DNA of 64,000 bases from positions 275,735 through 339,734 of the forward strand of contig NZ_JAMQAW010000025.1 of the NCBI RefSeq assembly GCF_023701525.1. The letters are read 5' to 3'. The notes below the pieces were generated by a model that was not told where the DNA came from, made no database searches, and saw nothing but the letters and a program-made list of their open reading frames with translations. The stretch comes from Streptomyces albipurpureus (lineage in GTDB: Bacteria; Actinomycetota; Actinomycetes; Streptomycetales; Streptomycetaceae). Each line of letters begins with the position of its first letter. Position 1 is the stretch's first letter. The translations under genes were made by a program, and so were the position numbers. Of the stretch, positions 43,268-50,458 are shown piece after piece.

Positions 43268-43462
43268 TCACTGGCTGCGGGCCTTCAGCGGGGTGTACGC
43301 GATCCGCTCCCGCACGGGCGGGGCCGGGACAGGGGGTGGTGCGGCACCCTGTTCGCGGGCGCGTTGTTCCTGGGTGGCGATCCAGTGGCGGGTCTGCTCC
43401 AGCAGTTGGAGCTGGACGCGCCACCGAGACGGGTCAAGGGTCGCGCTCCCCAGAACGCCCAC
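43268..43462 (-). CDS. Candidate small protein within the islet
   Basis: A 64-codon frame on the minus strand reads TLDPSRWRVQLQLLEQTRHW, IATQEQRAREQGAAPPPVPAPP. The helical start followed by a Pro-rich stretch resembles the N-terminus of the DUF6233-like pseudogene near 63.5 kb. It may be a broken gene, or a short real one. No ribosome site is visible. Confidence 0.35.
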   Translation of the reverse strand: MGVLGSATLDPSRWRVQLQLLEQTRHWIATQEQRAREQGAAPPPVPAPPVRERIAYTPLKARSQ

Positions 43463-43503
43463 CCCCGCTGGAGGGCCGGAATCCCCTGGCTGGGTAGGGC
43501 AAG

Positions 43504-43543
43504 GCCCCGCCGTTCGAGGACCGGAATCTTCCTGCGGCGGGGC
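43504..43543. terminator. Hairpin in the MFS islet
   Basis: GCCCCGCCG (43504-43512) pairs with CGGCGGGGC (43535-43543) around a 22-base loop, followed by TTCTTCG. It may be the terminator of an older gene within the islet. Confidence 0.4.
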
Positions 43544-43590
43544 TTCTTCGTGTCACCTAAGACCTGTTGGTGGCCTCGTGCGTTGAGCGC

Positions 43591-43647
43591 GATGAACGTA
43601 GGGAAACCTCATATAGGCCTTCTGCTAGTGGTTTCCCTACGTTCATC
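43591..43647. repeat. Perfect 18-bp inverted repeat with 21-base loop
   Basis: GATGAACGTAGGGAAACC (43591-43608) and GGTTTCCCTACGTTCATC (43630-43647) are exact reverse complements. The loop TCATATAGGCCTTCTGCTAGT is locally AT-rich, unlike the surroundings. It ends about 20 bases before the surviving C-terminal MFS block, at the boundary of the interrupting islet. Possible remnant of a mobile element end. Confidence 0.85.
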
Positions 43648-44357
43648 ACACTCTGCACGGCCTGCGGCGAAGGGGCGATGGCGGACTGGGTCGCACTCCA
43701 CCTGGAGCGGTAACTCGACGCGGAACCGGGCGTCGCCGCGCTCGGATACTCCCTGTTCGCCCTCACCATGACCGCGGGCAGACTGTCCGGAACCCTCCTC
43801 CCGGAACGGCTCGGGCAGACGCGTACCCTCGTTCTCAGCGGTGCCACAGCCGCGACCGGGATGCTGCTGGGTGCGCCGGCGCCAGCCGTGTGGTGGGCAC
43901 TGGTCGGTTTTCGGGTGGCGGGGCTCGGCCTGGCGACTATGGTCCCGGTCGCCGCCGTCGCCAGAGCGGGCGCGCTGGCCGGGTCGGCGGGGGTGGCGGC
44001 CACCTCAACCCCTCGGTTACAGCGGAATGCTGCTGGGGCCGCCGGTGATCGGTTTTCTCGCCGACTGGTTCTCCCCGCCGATGGCGCTGACCACGGTTGC
44101 GGCACTCTCCGCAGCTGCCGCAATCCTCGGCTATGCGGCACGCGACAACCCTCCACCAGCGCATCAGGCCGGCTGGATGGCCGCCCGGGTCGGTACCGGG
44201 GGCTGGGGGCCGCCCGTACGAGGGCACGCGCGGATGCGTGCCGGGGCTTGGGGGTGCCGTACGGGAGCGTGCGCTGGGTTCACCGCCGACTACTGAGCCG
44301 AGAGGCTTGGGTACGTCGAGCGGTACCGGGCGCCCGCCGCAATGGCAAGATCGCGAC

Positions 44358-45092
44358 ATGGAAACCGCCGAACTGATCACATCACTCGTCGAGGACGGCC
44401 GGTCCTTGGCCACCGCGGCCAGCACGGCAGGCCTAGAGGCCGCGGTGCCGACCTGCCCCGGCTGGCAGGTGCGGGACGTTCTGCGCCACACCGGTGAGGT
44501 GCACCGTTGGGCCACTGCCTTTCTCGTCGAGAAGCACACCGAGTACCACCCTGCCGTCAGTGAAACGGCCCTGGATGGTGCCGAGCTGGTCGCCTGGTTC
44601 AGAGAAGGCCATGAGGCACTGGTCGATGCGCTGGTCAGGGCCCCCGATGAGTTGCGGTGTTGGACCTTTCTGCCCGCCCCGTCCCCGCTCTCCTTCTGGG
44701 CCCGCAGACAGGCGCATGAGACGGCGATCCACCGGGTCGACGCGGAGTCCGCGTTGGGCGGTGCGCCGAGCCCGTTGCCTCCGGTGTTCGCAGCGGACGG
44801 CATCGATGAACTGTTGACCGGCTTTCACGCACGTCCCAAGAGCAGGGTGCGCTCCGAAGTACCACTCACACTTCGGGTGCGAACCACCGACACCGAAGAC
44901 GTCTGGACGGTCCACATCACGACGGATACTCCCCATACGGTGAGGGATGGGGACGGGCCTGTCGACTGTGAGTTGATCGGCACGGCCCAGCAGCTCTACC
45001 TCACACTGTGGAACCGACTGCCGCTGAGCACGGTGACGATCGACGGAGACCAGGGGCCGGCACTGCTGTGGCAGGAGAGGTCGGCTGTCTGA
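44358..45092 (+). CDS. Maleylpyruvate isomerase-like (TIGR03083/DinB-superfamily) mycothiol-dependent protein
   Basis: A 244-residue protein with the DinB_2/MDMPI layout: PTCPGWQVRDVLRHTGEVHRWAT (metal-binding His), WFREGHEALVDAL, FWARRQAHETAIHRVDAESALG (second His pair), and the C-terminal extra domain (LTLRVRTTDTEDVWTVHITTD). These enzymes use Zn and mycothiol for isomerisation or thiol transfer. The real substrate is unknown. ATG 44358 is chosen. It stands alone. A 434-base gap follows. Confidence 0.85.
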   Translation: METAELITSLVEDGRSLATAASTAGLEAAVPTCPGWQVRDVLRHTGEVHRWATAFLVEKHTEYHPAVSETALDGAELVAWFREGHEALVDALVRAPDELRCWTFLPAPSPLSFWARRQAHETAIHRVDAESALGGAPSPLPPVFAADGIDELLTGFHARPKSRVRSEVPLTLRVRTTDTEDVWTVHITTDTPHTVRDGDGPVDCELIGTAQQLYLTLWNRLPLSTVTIDGDQGPALLWQERSAV

Positions 45093-45526
45093 CACCAGCC
45101 GCGCAGCTGTCTACGACTTTGATCACGCACTTCACCGATCGCGCACTCCACCGGCCGGACGATCCGAACACGTTTGACCCGTACCGCACCGACCGGCGGT
45201 GCATGAGGCGCCCGCAGGCCCTGGACCGACACCCGCATCTCACCAGGAGGCTCACCAGGCAGGCAGCTGGCCCAGGGAAAGGCGCCCGCAGGCCGAGGGC
45301 GATGAGGCCGTTGGGCCGACGAGCATCCGGGCGAGCACTGCGCATGGGAGCGGCTTCGCTTCGGTGTGGAGTGCCCGGCCGGTCACGGACGCACTCGGCC
45401 TCCCGTCCGGGACTGTTCTGCACTCCCCCACCCCCACCCACGGGTTTCGGGCAGGCGTTCGACGGGAATCCTTGCCCGCTGGCCTTCGCCCCTGTGACAC
45501 TTGCCCCATGGGGGGAAGAGACGAGG
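45093..45526. other. Intergenic region with no recognised feature
   Basis: About 430 bases between the maleylpyruvate-isomerase-like gene and a small membrane protein gene. Open frames here have no ribosome site or plausible protein composition. A C-rich run lies at 45424-45441. I see no gene or operator. Confidence 0.4.
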
Positions 45527-45829
45527 ATGGAAATGGCCGGACGACGCACCCAGGCACACCGGGACGCAATTACCGTCGAGATCGGATACGCCCTGCTGAG
45601 CGGGGTTTTCGCCGCGGCCGTGGTGTTCTGCGCGATCGCCGGAATCAAGTTGCTGTTCCTCGCACCGTACGTCGTCGAGCGCGGACTGTTCCTCGCGGCC
45701 TGGGCAGCGGCGGTCCTGGTCTTCGTGGTACGAGTGGTGTCCGTTCTCTGGCGGTTCACCGCCGCATCCGGCGAAGCCGATCGAGTCCGTCAGCCCAACC
45801 AGCCCGGCCTCACCAATCCCGACTCATAG
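45527..45829 (+). CDS. Small two-helix membrane protein
   Basis: A 100-residue protein: MEMAGRRTQAHRDAITVEIG is followed by TM1 (YALLSGVFAAAVVFCAIAGI) and TM2 (LFLAAWAAAVLVFVVRVVSV), with a short basic, polar tail (DRVRQPNQPGLTNPDS). Unknown family. GGGGAAG precedes the ATG. The 3' end overlaps the convergent response regulator by 40 bases. Confidence 0.65.
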   Translation: MEMAGRRTQAHRDAITVEIGYALLSGVFAAAVVFCAIAGIKLLFLAPYVVERGLFLAAWAAAVLVFVVRVVSVLWRFTAASGEADRVRQPNQPGLTNPDS

Positions 45830-46455
45830 GCCAGCACCACCAACTGGGCGCGATCTCGTGCGCCCAGTTTCACCATTGTCCGGCTGACATGGGTCTTCGC
45901 CGTCAACGGAGAAACCACCAGCCGGCGCGCGATCTCCTCGTTCGACAGACCGATGCCGACCAAGGCCATCACCTCACGCTCACGTTCGGTGAGATCGGCC
46001 AGGCCTTCCGCAGGTGTCGGGGCCTTGGAGCGGGCCGCGAACTCAGCGATCAACCTGCGAGTCACCCCCGGCGAGAGCAAGGCGTTCCCGGCCACCACCG
46101 CCCTTACCGCGCGTAGCAGTTCAGCCGGTTCGGTGTCCTTCACCAGAAAGCCCGACGCCCCGGAGCGGATCGCTTCGAAGACGTACTCATCGAGTTCGAA
46201 GGTCGTCAACATGACGACCTTCACCTCGCTGAGCCGCTGGTCTTCCGTGATCCGGCGGGTGGCCGCGAGCCCATCGAGCACCGGCATCCGAATGTCCATC
46301 AGCACCACGTCCGGGCGGAGTTCGCCCACCAAGCGCACCGCCTGGTCCCCGTCAGCGGCCTCCCCCTCGACGACAATGTCGGACTGGGCATCCAACAGGG
46401 CCCGAAACCCCGCGCGCACCAGTAGTTGGTCATCGGCGAGCAGTACGCGGATCAC
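45790..46455 (-). CDS. NarL/LuxR-type response regulator
   Basis: A 221-residue two-component response regulator. The receiver domain covers 1-120 (IRVLLADDQLLVRAGFRALL, phosphoacceptor Asp in VVLMDIRMPVLDG, Thr in VVMLTTFELDEYVF, Lys in GFLVKDTEPAEL). The LuxR-type HTH lies at about 150-210 (LTEREREVMALVGIGLSNEEIARRLVVSPLTAKTHVSRTMVKLGARDRAQLV). Its ATG overlaps the kinase stop (ATGA), so they are one operon. The target is unknown; these regulators are frequently antibiotic- or envelope-stress related. Confidence 0.95.
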   Translation of the reverse strand: MIRVLLADDQLLVRAGFRALLDAQSDIVVEGEAADGDQAVRLVGELRPDVVLMDIRMPVLDGLAATRRITEDQRLSEVKVVMLTTFELDEYVFEAIRSGASGFLVKDTEPAELLRAVRAVVAGNALLSPGVTRRLIAEFAARSKAPTPAEGLADLTEREREVMALVGIGLSNEEIARRLVVSPLTAKTHVSRTMVKLGARDRAQLVVLAYESGLVRPGWLG

Positions 46456-47741
46456 CGTGCCTCCCTCTCGATCGCATCGTCCCCCGGGGATCGCACCGGT
46501 AGATCGGCCACCACCCGGAACCCGCCGTCGGACCGTTCGCAGGCGTCGATCGTGCCACCGAGCGCGGCGGCACGCTCCCGCATCCCGGCGAGGCCATTGC
46601 CGCTGCCGCCCGCGTCGGAACCGGTGGCCGGACCGTCATCGTCGATCCTCAGGACGAGTCGCCCCCGGATACGGACGATCCCGACCCGGGCCGCCCGCGA
46701 ACCCGAATGCCGAACGACATTGGTGAGCGCCTCCTGAACGATGCGAAAAGCCGCGAGGTCGGTTCCGGGCGGCAGCGGTTCGGCCTTGCCCTCCCGGGTG
46801 ACCGTGACCTTGAGGCCTGCGCTCGCGGCCTGTTCGGCGAGTTCCGGCAGCCGATCCAAACCGGGAACGGGCGCCCGGGGCGCGGCTCCAGGGGTACGGA
46901 GCCGATCGAGCACCTGGCGTACCTCGCCAAGCGCCTCCTTGCTCGCGGCCTTGATGGTCGTGAGGGCGGTGCGAGCCTGCTCAGGGTCGCTGTCCAACAG
47001 GGCGAGGCCGACCCCGGCCTGAACATTGATGACGGAGATCGAGTGGGCGAGCACATCGTGCAGTTCCCTGGCGATCCGCAGCCGCTCCTCGTCGGCGCGA
47101 CGGTTTTCCGCTCTCGCTCGCTCCACCCTGGCCCTTGCCAGTGCTTCACCTCGTAGACGTACCAACTCCGCAGCCGCCAGCACCGCCGCGATCCACGCGG
47201 CGAACGCGACTTCCTGGCCCCAGGGCGCGCCCTGGTCACCGCTGGGTGGGAGATAGCGGTAGAGCCAGTGCGCCAGGAGGAGACTGCCCGTCCAGAAACC
47301 TCCGAGTGCCCACCAGGCTGCGTGCCGATGTCCGGAGACGACGGCGGCGAAGACCGCAACGGCAAGAGGGACGAACGCGGGTCCGTAGGGATAGCCGGCG
47401 CCGAGGTAGAGCAGTGTCGTTGCCGCGGTGCCGAAGACGGAGACGACGGGCCAGCGGTTGCGCAGCAGGAGCAACGCCGGGCCCAGGAGCAGTAGCACCC
47501 GGCCGATCGCATCGAGCTGTTCTCGGTCCTGGCCCTTGGCTGCGAACCCGGTGCCCACCAGCACCAGCACCGCGACGAGGAGGGTCGAGGGCCAGGGGAC
47601 TGCGCCGGAGCCACGGCGGGCCTCGCAAATGCGCAGCACAGGCGAGGCGCCTCTTCCGGCCCCCTCAGCCCCTTCGACCCGGGGTGGGCCGCCCAGCGCC
47701 CAAAGAGGGCCTCCTCGGTGACGGGCGCGGTGGTCTTCCAT
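46452..47741 (-). CDS. Sensor histidine kinase (HisKA_3, NarX/DesK type)
   Basis: About 429 residues. Five or six TM helices near residues 55-200 (PSTLLVAVLVLVGTGFAAKG, GRVLLLLGPALLLLRNRWPVV, FVPLAVAVFAAVVSGHRHAAWW) precede the dimerisation domain with the phosphoacceptor His (LRIARELHDVLAHSISVINVQAGV) and a C-terminal HATPase (N-box EALTNVVRHSG, GLAGMRERAAALGGTI). A 4-base overlap couples it to the response regulator. ATG 47741 has no strong ribosome site; a GTG at 47750 is an alternative. A long extension to 47885 is unlikely. Confidence 0.93.
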   Translation of the reverse strand: MEDHRARHRGGPLWALGGPPRVEGAEGAGRGASPVLRICEARRGSGAVPWPSTLLVAVLVLVGTGFAAKGQDREQLDAIGRVLLLLGPALLLLRNRWPVVSVFGTAATTLLYLGAGYPYGPAFVPLAVAVFAAVVSGHRHAAWWALGGFWTGSLLLAHWLYRYLPPSGDQGAPWGQEVAFAAWIAAVLAAAELVRLRGEALARARVERARAENRRADEERLRIARELHDVLAHSISVINVQAGVGLALLDSDPEQARTALTTIKAASKEALGEVRQVLDRLRTPGAAPRAPVPGLDRLPELAEQAASAGLKVTVTREGKAEPLPPGTDLAAFRIVQEALTNVVRHSGSRAARVGIVRIRGRLVLRIDDDGPATGSDAGGSGNGLAGMRERAAALGGTIDACERSDGGFRVVADLPVRSPGDDAIEREAR

Positions 47742-47932
47742 GGCGACCACGCTAGACCGACGGCGGCGCCGAGGCGTCCGCTGAACGTGGTGCCCGGTCC
47801 TACTCCCAGCGGAGTACGGACAGAAGAGGCGGGGGCACGGCCGCGGGGTGAGCTGTGGTGATGGCCAGGACGGCACCCGGCACACACCGGGTGATGATGT
47901 TCGGCGAGAGCGGCGGACGCGTCGGCACAGGA

Positions 47933-48814
47933 TCAGCGTGGTGGTGCGCTGCCGGAGAGCGGGCCCAGGAGCCCGACCTCGTAAGCAAGTCGACCGACGG
48001 CTTGGGTGAAGAACATGTCCCGTTCCGCCACTACCCGGTTGAACTGACCGAACAGCTCAAATGAGATCAGCCCGAACAACTGCGACCAGGCGGCCACCAG
48101 GGCCACCACGACAGATGGGGGGAGATCAGGGGCCAGTTGGGCGGTGAGTCGCTCCGCCTCGGGGCGCAACTCTTGATCAAGGGGCGGCAGGGCCAGGCCA
48201 CGGGTGCGATGGGCATCGCGGACGATGGCGATCATGGCCATGCCCACTCTGGCTGCGGGGCCGACGGTATCCATCGGGGCGGTGTAGCCGGGCACCGGGG
48301 AACCGTAGATCAGTGCGTACTCATGGGGGTGGGCCAAGGCCCAGGCACGGATGGCCGAGCAGAGCGCGGTCCAGCGGGCGCGTTGGTCCGTGAGGGGGCG
48401 GGAGGAGGAATCGGAAGAGCCAACAGGGGATGCGGGCGCCCCGGAGGTACGAGTGGCAGCCGCGGGGGCGGGGGCGGGGGCCGAGGCATCCGGGGCCACG
48501 GATGTACGGGGGGCGCCAGGGGCGCTAGGGGTGGCGCCAGGGATGGGGGCGGCGCCAGGGATGGGGGCGGCGAGCGCGGACTCGGCGGCTTGGCCGACGG
48601 CGTCATAGGCGTCCATGATCAAAGCAGTGAGGAGATCATCGCGGCTGGGAAAGTAGCGGTAGAGCGCCGAGGACACCATGCCCAGCTCACGGGCCACGGC
48701 GCGCAGCGAGAGCTTCGCCGCCCCCTCCGCGGCGAGTTGCCTCCTGGCCTCGTCCTTGATGGCGGCGGTGACTTCGACTCGGGCTCGTTCCCTGGCCCCA
48801 CGGATCTTGGTCAT
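47933..48814 (-). CDS. TetR-family transcriptional regulator
   Basis: About 293 residues. The N-terminal TetR HTH spans about 14-60 (IKDEARRQLAAEGAAKLSLRAVARELGMVSSALYRYFPSRDDLL). A 60-residue Pro/Ala linker (PIPGAAPIPGAT...) interrupts the start of the ligand-binding domain, which resumes with RWTALCSAIRAWALAHPHEYALIYGSPVPGY (the WHG-type). The linker is unusual in length and is coded by short DNA repeats. ATG 48814. The gene faces a deazaflavin-dependent nitroreductase gene across a 618-base region with operator-like sites and a heptamer array. Confidence 0.88.
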   Translation of the reverse strand: MTKIRGARERARVEVTAAIKDEARRQLAAEGAAKLSLRAVARELGMVSSALYRYFPSRDDLLTALIMDAYDAVGQAAESALAAPIPGAAPIPGATPSAPGAPRTSVAPDASAPAPAPAAATRTSGAPASPVGSSDSSSRPLTDQRARWTALCSAIRAWALAHPHEYALIYGSPVPGYTAPMDTVGPAARVGMAMIAIVRDAHRTRGLALPPLDQELRPEAERLTAQLAPDLPPSVVVALVAAWSQLFGLISFELFGQFNRVVAERDMFFTQAVGRLAYEVGLLGPLSGSAPPR

Positions 48815-48907
48815 GGAAACAGAGTGTGCCACGTTCCAGAGCAGTGACCAATAACGAGACTGTCGTACCGAAACACGAGCGGCGCACTCAAAGAAGAGCG
48901 ATGAGTT

Positions 48908-48947
48908 GAAGCAAGATCGATGCACTGAAGCAAGAGCAGTGCACTGA
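48908..48947. promoter_or_regulatory. Operator-like direct repeats upstream of the TetR gene
   Basis: GAAGCAAGATCGATGCACTGA (48908-48928) recurs with 3 changes as the sequence at 48927-48947 (period 19). The second contains GAGCAGTGC (48934-48942); its reverse complement GCACTGCTC occurs twice near 49250-49312. About 95 bases upstream of the TetR start, so autoregulation is inferred. Confidence 0.6.
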
Positions 48948-49001
48948 GTGACTCCGCCGATTCAGTTCCGTTCGCCGGGCAGTCCCCGACGCTGAGCCGG
49001 C

Positions 49002-49127
49002 GCTCCGGGCTCCGGGCTCCGGGCTCCGGGCTCCGGGCTCCGGGCTCCGGGCTCCGGGCTCCGGGCTCCGGGCTCCGGGCTCCGGGCTCCGGGCTCCGGG
49101 CTCCGGGCTCCGGGCTCCGGGCTCCGG
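49002..49127. repeat. Eighteen perfect copies of the heptamer GCTCCGG (VNTR)
   Basis: The stretch 49002-49127 is exactly 126 bases, 18 uninterrupted copies of a 7-base unit. It lies in the TetR/nitroreductase intergenic region between operator-like sites. Copy number is expected to change by slippage, changing the distance between the sites by 7 bp steps. The unit also produces an open frame coding for a repeated 7-residue peptide by chance; no gene is called. Confidence 0.95.
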
Positions 49128-49248
49128 GAAGGCGTAGCACGCCCACAATCATTGACCGCATGCGCAAGGTCGCGAAGGGCCCGAGCGCCGAGCTCCCAGA
49201 GTTCGGATCGGCTCAGCCGATCACCAGCCAGAGCATCATTCACTTTAT

Positions 49249-49315
49249 AGAGCACTGCTCTTGATTTAGAGCGTCGATCCGGTCACACTGATCTCAAGCG
49301 AGAGCACTGCTCACG
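49249..49315. promoter_or_regulatory. Two GAGCACTGCTC operator-like palindromes
   Basis: GAGCACTGCTC occurs at 49250-49260 and 49302-49312. The first continues into TTGA so that GCACTGCTCTTG is identical to the reverse complement of part of the TetR-proximal repeat. They lie 121-183 bases upstream of the nitroreductase-like start and on the other side of the heptamer array. Probably TetR operators. Confidence 0.65.
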
Positions 49316-49432
49316 AAGTCCCGACCCGCTGTCCATGCGAACGCATTGGCCTCATCGTTGAACTCGTACTTCATGGGCGAGCCGCGTACCGGACCTTTGC
49401 GAAACCTGGCCTTTGATCCCTGGAGCCCCGCC

Positions 49433-49882
49433 ATGACACAGACGCACTACATCAAGCCCAACCGCATCGACACCATCATCAACAAGGCGATTGGTTGGCT
49501 CGCCCGGCATGGCGTGAGCCTGATGGGCACCGCCGAGCTTTCCGTGCGCGGTCGCACCAGTGGCGAGTGGCGGAGCATCCCCGTCAACCCGCTCCCCTAC
49601 GAGGGCGGCCCTTATCTGATCTCCGCCCGTGGCGAGTCCCAGTGGGTGCGCAATATGCGGGCAGCGGGCGGCGGGCAGCTCAAAGTGGGACGGAAGGTGC
49701 AACAGTTCACCGTCGTGGAACTGGCAGACAACGAGAAGCCGGCGCTCCTGCGCACCTATCTGGAGCGCTGGGGCTGGGAGGTGGGCCGCTTCTTCGGCGA
49801 TATCAACGCCAAGTCGTCGGATGAGGAACTACTGGCCGCTGCCCATCGGCACCCGGCCTTCCGGATGACGATCACCCATTGA
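49433..49882 (+). CDS. Deazaflavin (F420)-dependent nitroreductase/quinone reductase family protein
   Basis: A 149-residue Ddn-type split beta-barrel protein: KPNRIDTIINKAIGWLARHG, ELSVRGRTSGEWRSIPVNPL, GGPYLISARGESQWVRNMRAAGG and HPAFRMTI at the end. Mycobacterial homologues reduce quinones or nitro compounds with F420H2. A stress or detoxification role under the divergent TetR repressor is inferred. ATG 49433 with TGGAG 7 bases before it is preferred over the upstream in-frame start. Confidence 0.88.
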   Translation: MTQTHYIKPNRIDTIINKAIGWLARHGVSLMGTAELSVRGRTSGEWRSIPVNPLPYEGGPYLISARGESQWVRNMRAAGGGQLKVGRKVQQFTVVELADNEKPALLRTYLERWGWEVGRFFGDINAKSSDEELLAAAHRHPAFRMTITH

Positions 49883-50458
49883 GCGGCACCCGAGCGAGCG
49901 ATGGCCCGCCATCGACCAGCCCCATGGGCGATGAGTGACGAGTGATCGAGGAGCGACGGACCGAACCGCGAGGAAGCAGAGGAAGCAGAGGAAACAAACG
50001 GCACTCCCGCAGAGTCACCCAGCGGCCGGAACCATCGCAGAGTCACCACAGCAGGACCACCGGCACAGAACCGCCAGTCCAGAACCACCGGCACAGAACC
50101 ACCAACGCAGAACAGCTGTCACAGAACCGCCGTCATGACCACTGCCGCGGCCCTTGCCACCCGAAGGCCACCGCAGAGACCACCGCAGAGACCACTGCGT
50201 ACAGCACCGTTTAGGCGCGTACAGCCACCGCAGGTCCCACCCGCATCGCAACAACCACCACAGAAGCAGCGCCAGAGTGGATCAGGGAACCGCCGAACCC
50301 ATCTCGTCGAAGTTCCGGTACCCCACGGTCACGGCGGTGCCGTGGCCTCCATCGGTGGGCGAATCGACGTCAGGGAGCCGAGCCAAGCACGGCCCTCATC
50401 GCCCCGTCGGCCCCCATGTGGGTGCTTCGGCTCGGCCATCGGGGCCATCGGCGAGTGG
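49883..50458. repeat. Low-complexity, repeat-rich gene-free region
   Basis: This 576-base gap has GAGGAAGCA-type direct repeats (about 49971-49998) and an array of loosely spaced CAGAACCACCG/CAGAGACCACCG units (about 50040-50200), clearly lower in GC and A-rich. Frames here read as low-complexity (repeated TT, RH, HRT) and lack ribosome sites, so no protein is called. The spacing is irregular, which excludes a CRISPR array. Confidence 0.7.

Larger units (their letters stand above)
42625..44296 (+). pseudogene. MFS transporter, disrupted
   Basis: The N-terminal third survives from about 42689 (ARLRTALTVFFGLDGCLFAD, IPAVKEQTGASASALGLALP, MTLTGRLLRRFG) to about 43005 (LVLVLFGAPHG). The C-terminal half resumes near 43670 (EGAMADWVALHLER, then an in-frame TAA at 43711-43713, then AALGYSLFALTMTAGRLSGT and GMLLGAP) and shifts frame near 44009 into LGYSGMLLGPPVIGFLADWF. 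The remaining frame contains AALSAAAAILGYAARD. The middle is missing or replaced by an islet with a small ORF and hairpins. The intact gene would have been divergent from ROK, a common regulator-transporter pair. Confidence 0.85.

Noticed and set aside
43504-43543. GC hairpin as a tRNA fragment or att core
   Set aside because: The 9-bp stem and loop do not carry a GTTCRAN T-loop; no matching second copy was seen.
48811-49255. Repeated PEPGARS-type peptides encoded by the heptamer array
   Set aside because: Any 7-base repeat is read in all frames and gives a 7-residue repeat; no start, ribosome site or flanking domain supports a protein.
49960-50215. Possible CRISPR array because of repeated CAGA-ACCACCG-like units
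   Set aside because: Repeat units are degenerate and unevenly spaced, with no 23-37 base constant repeat and no uniform spacers; no cas gene is in the window.
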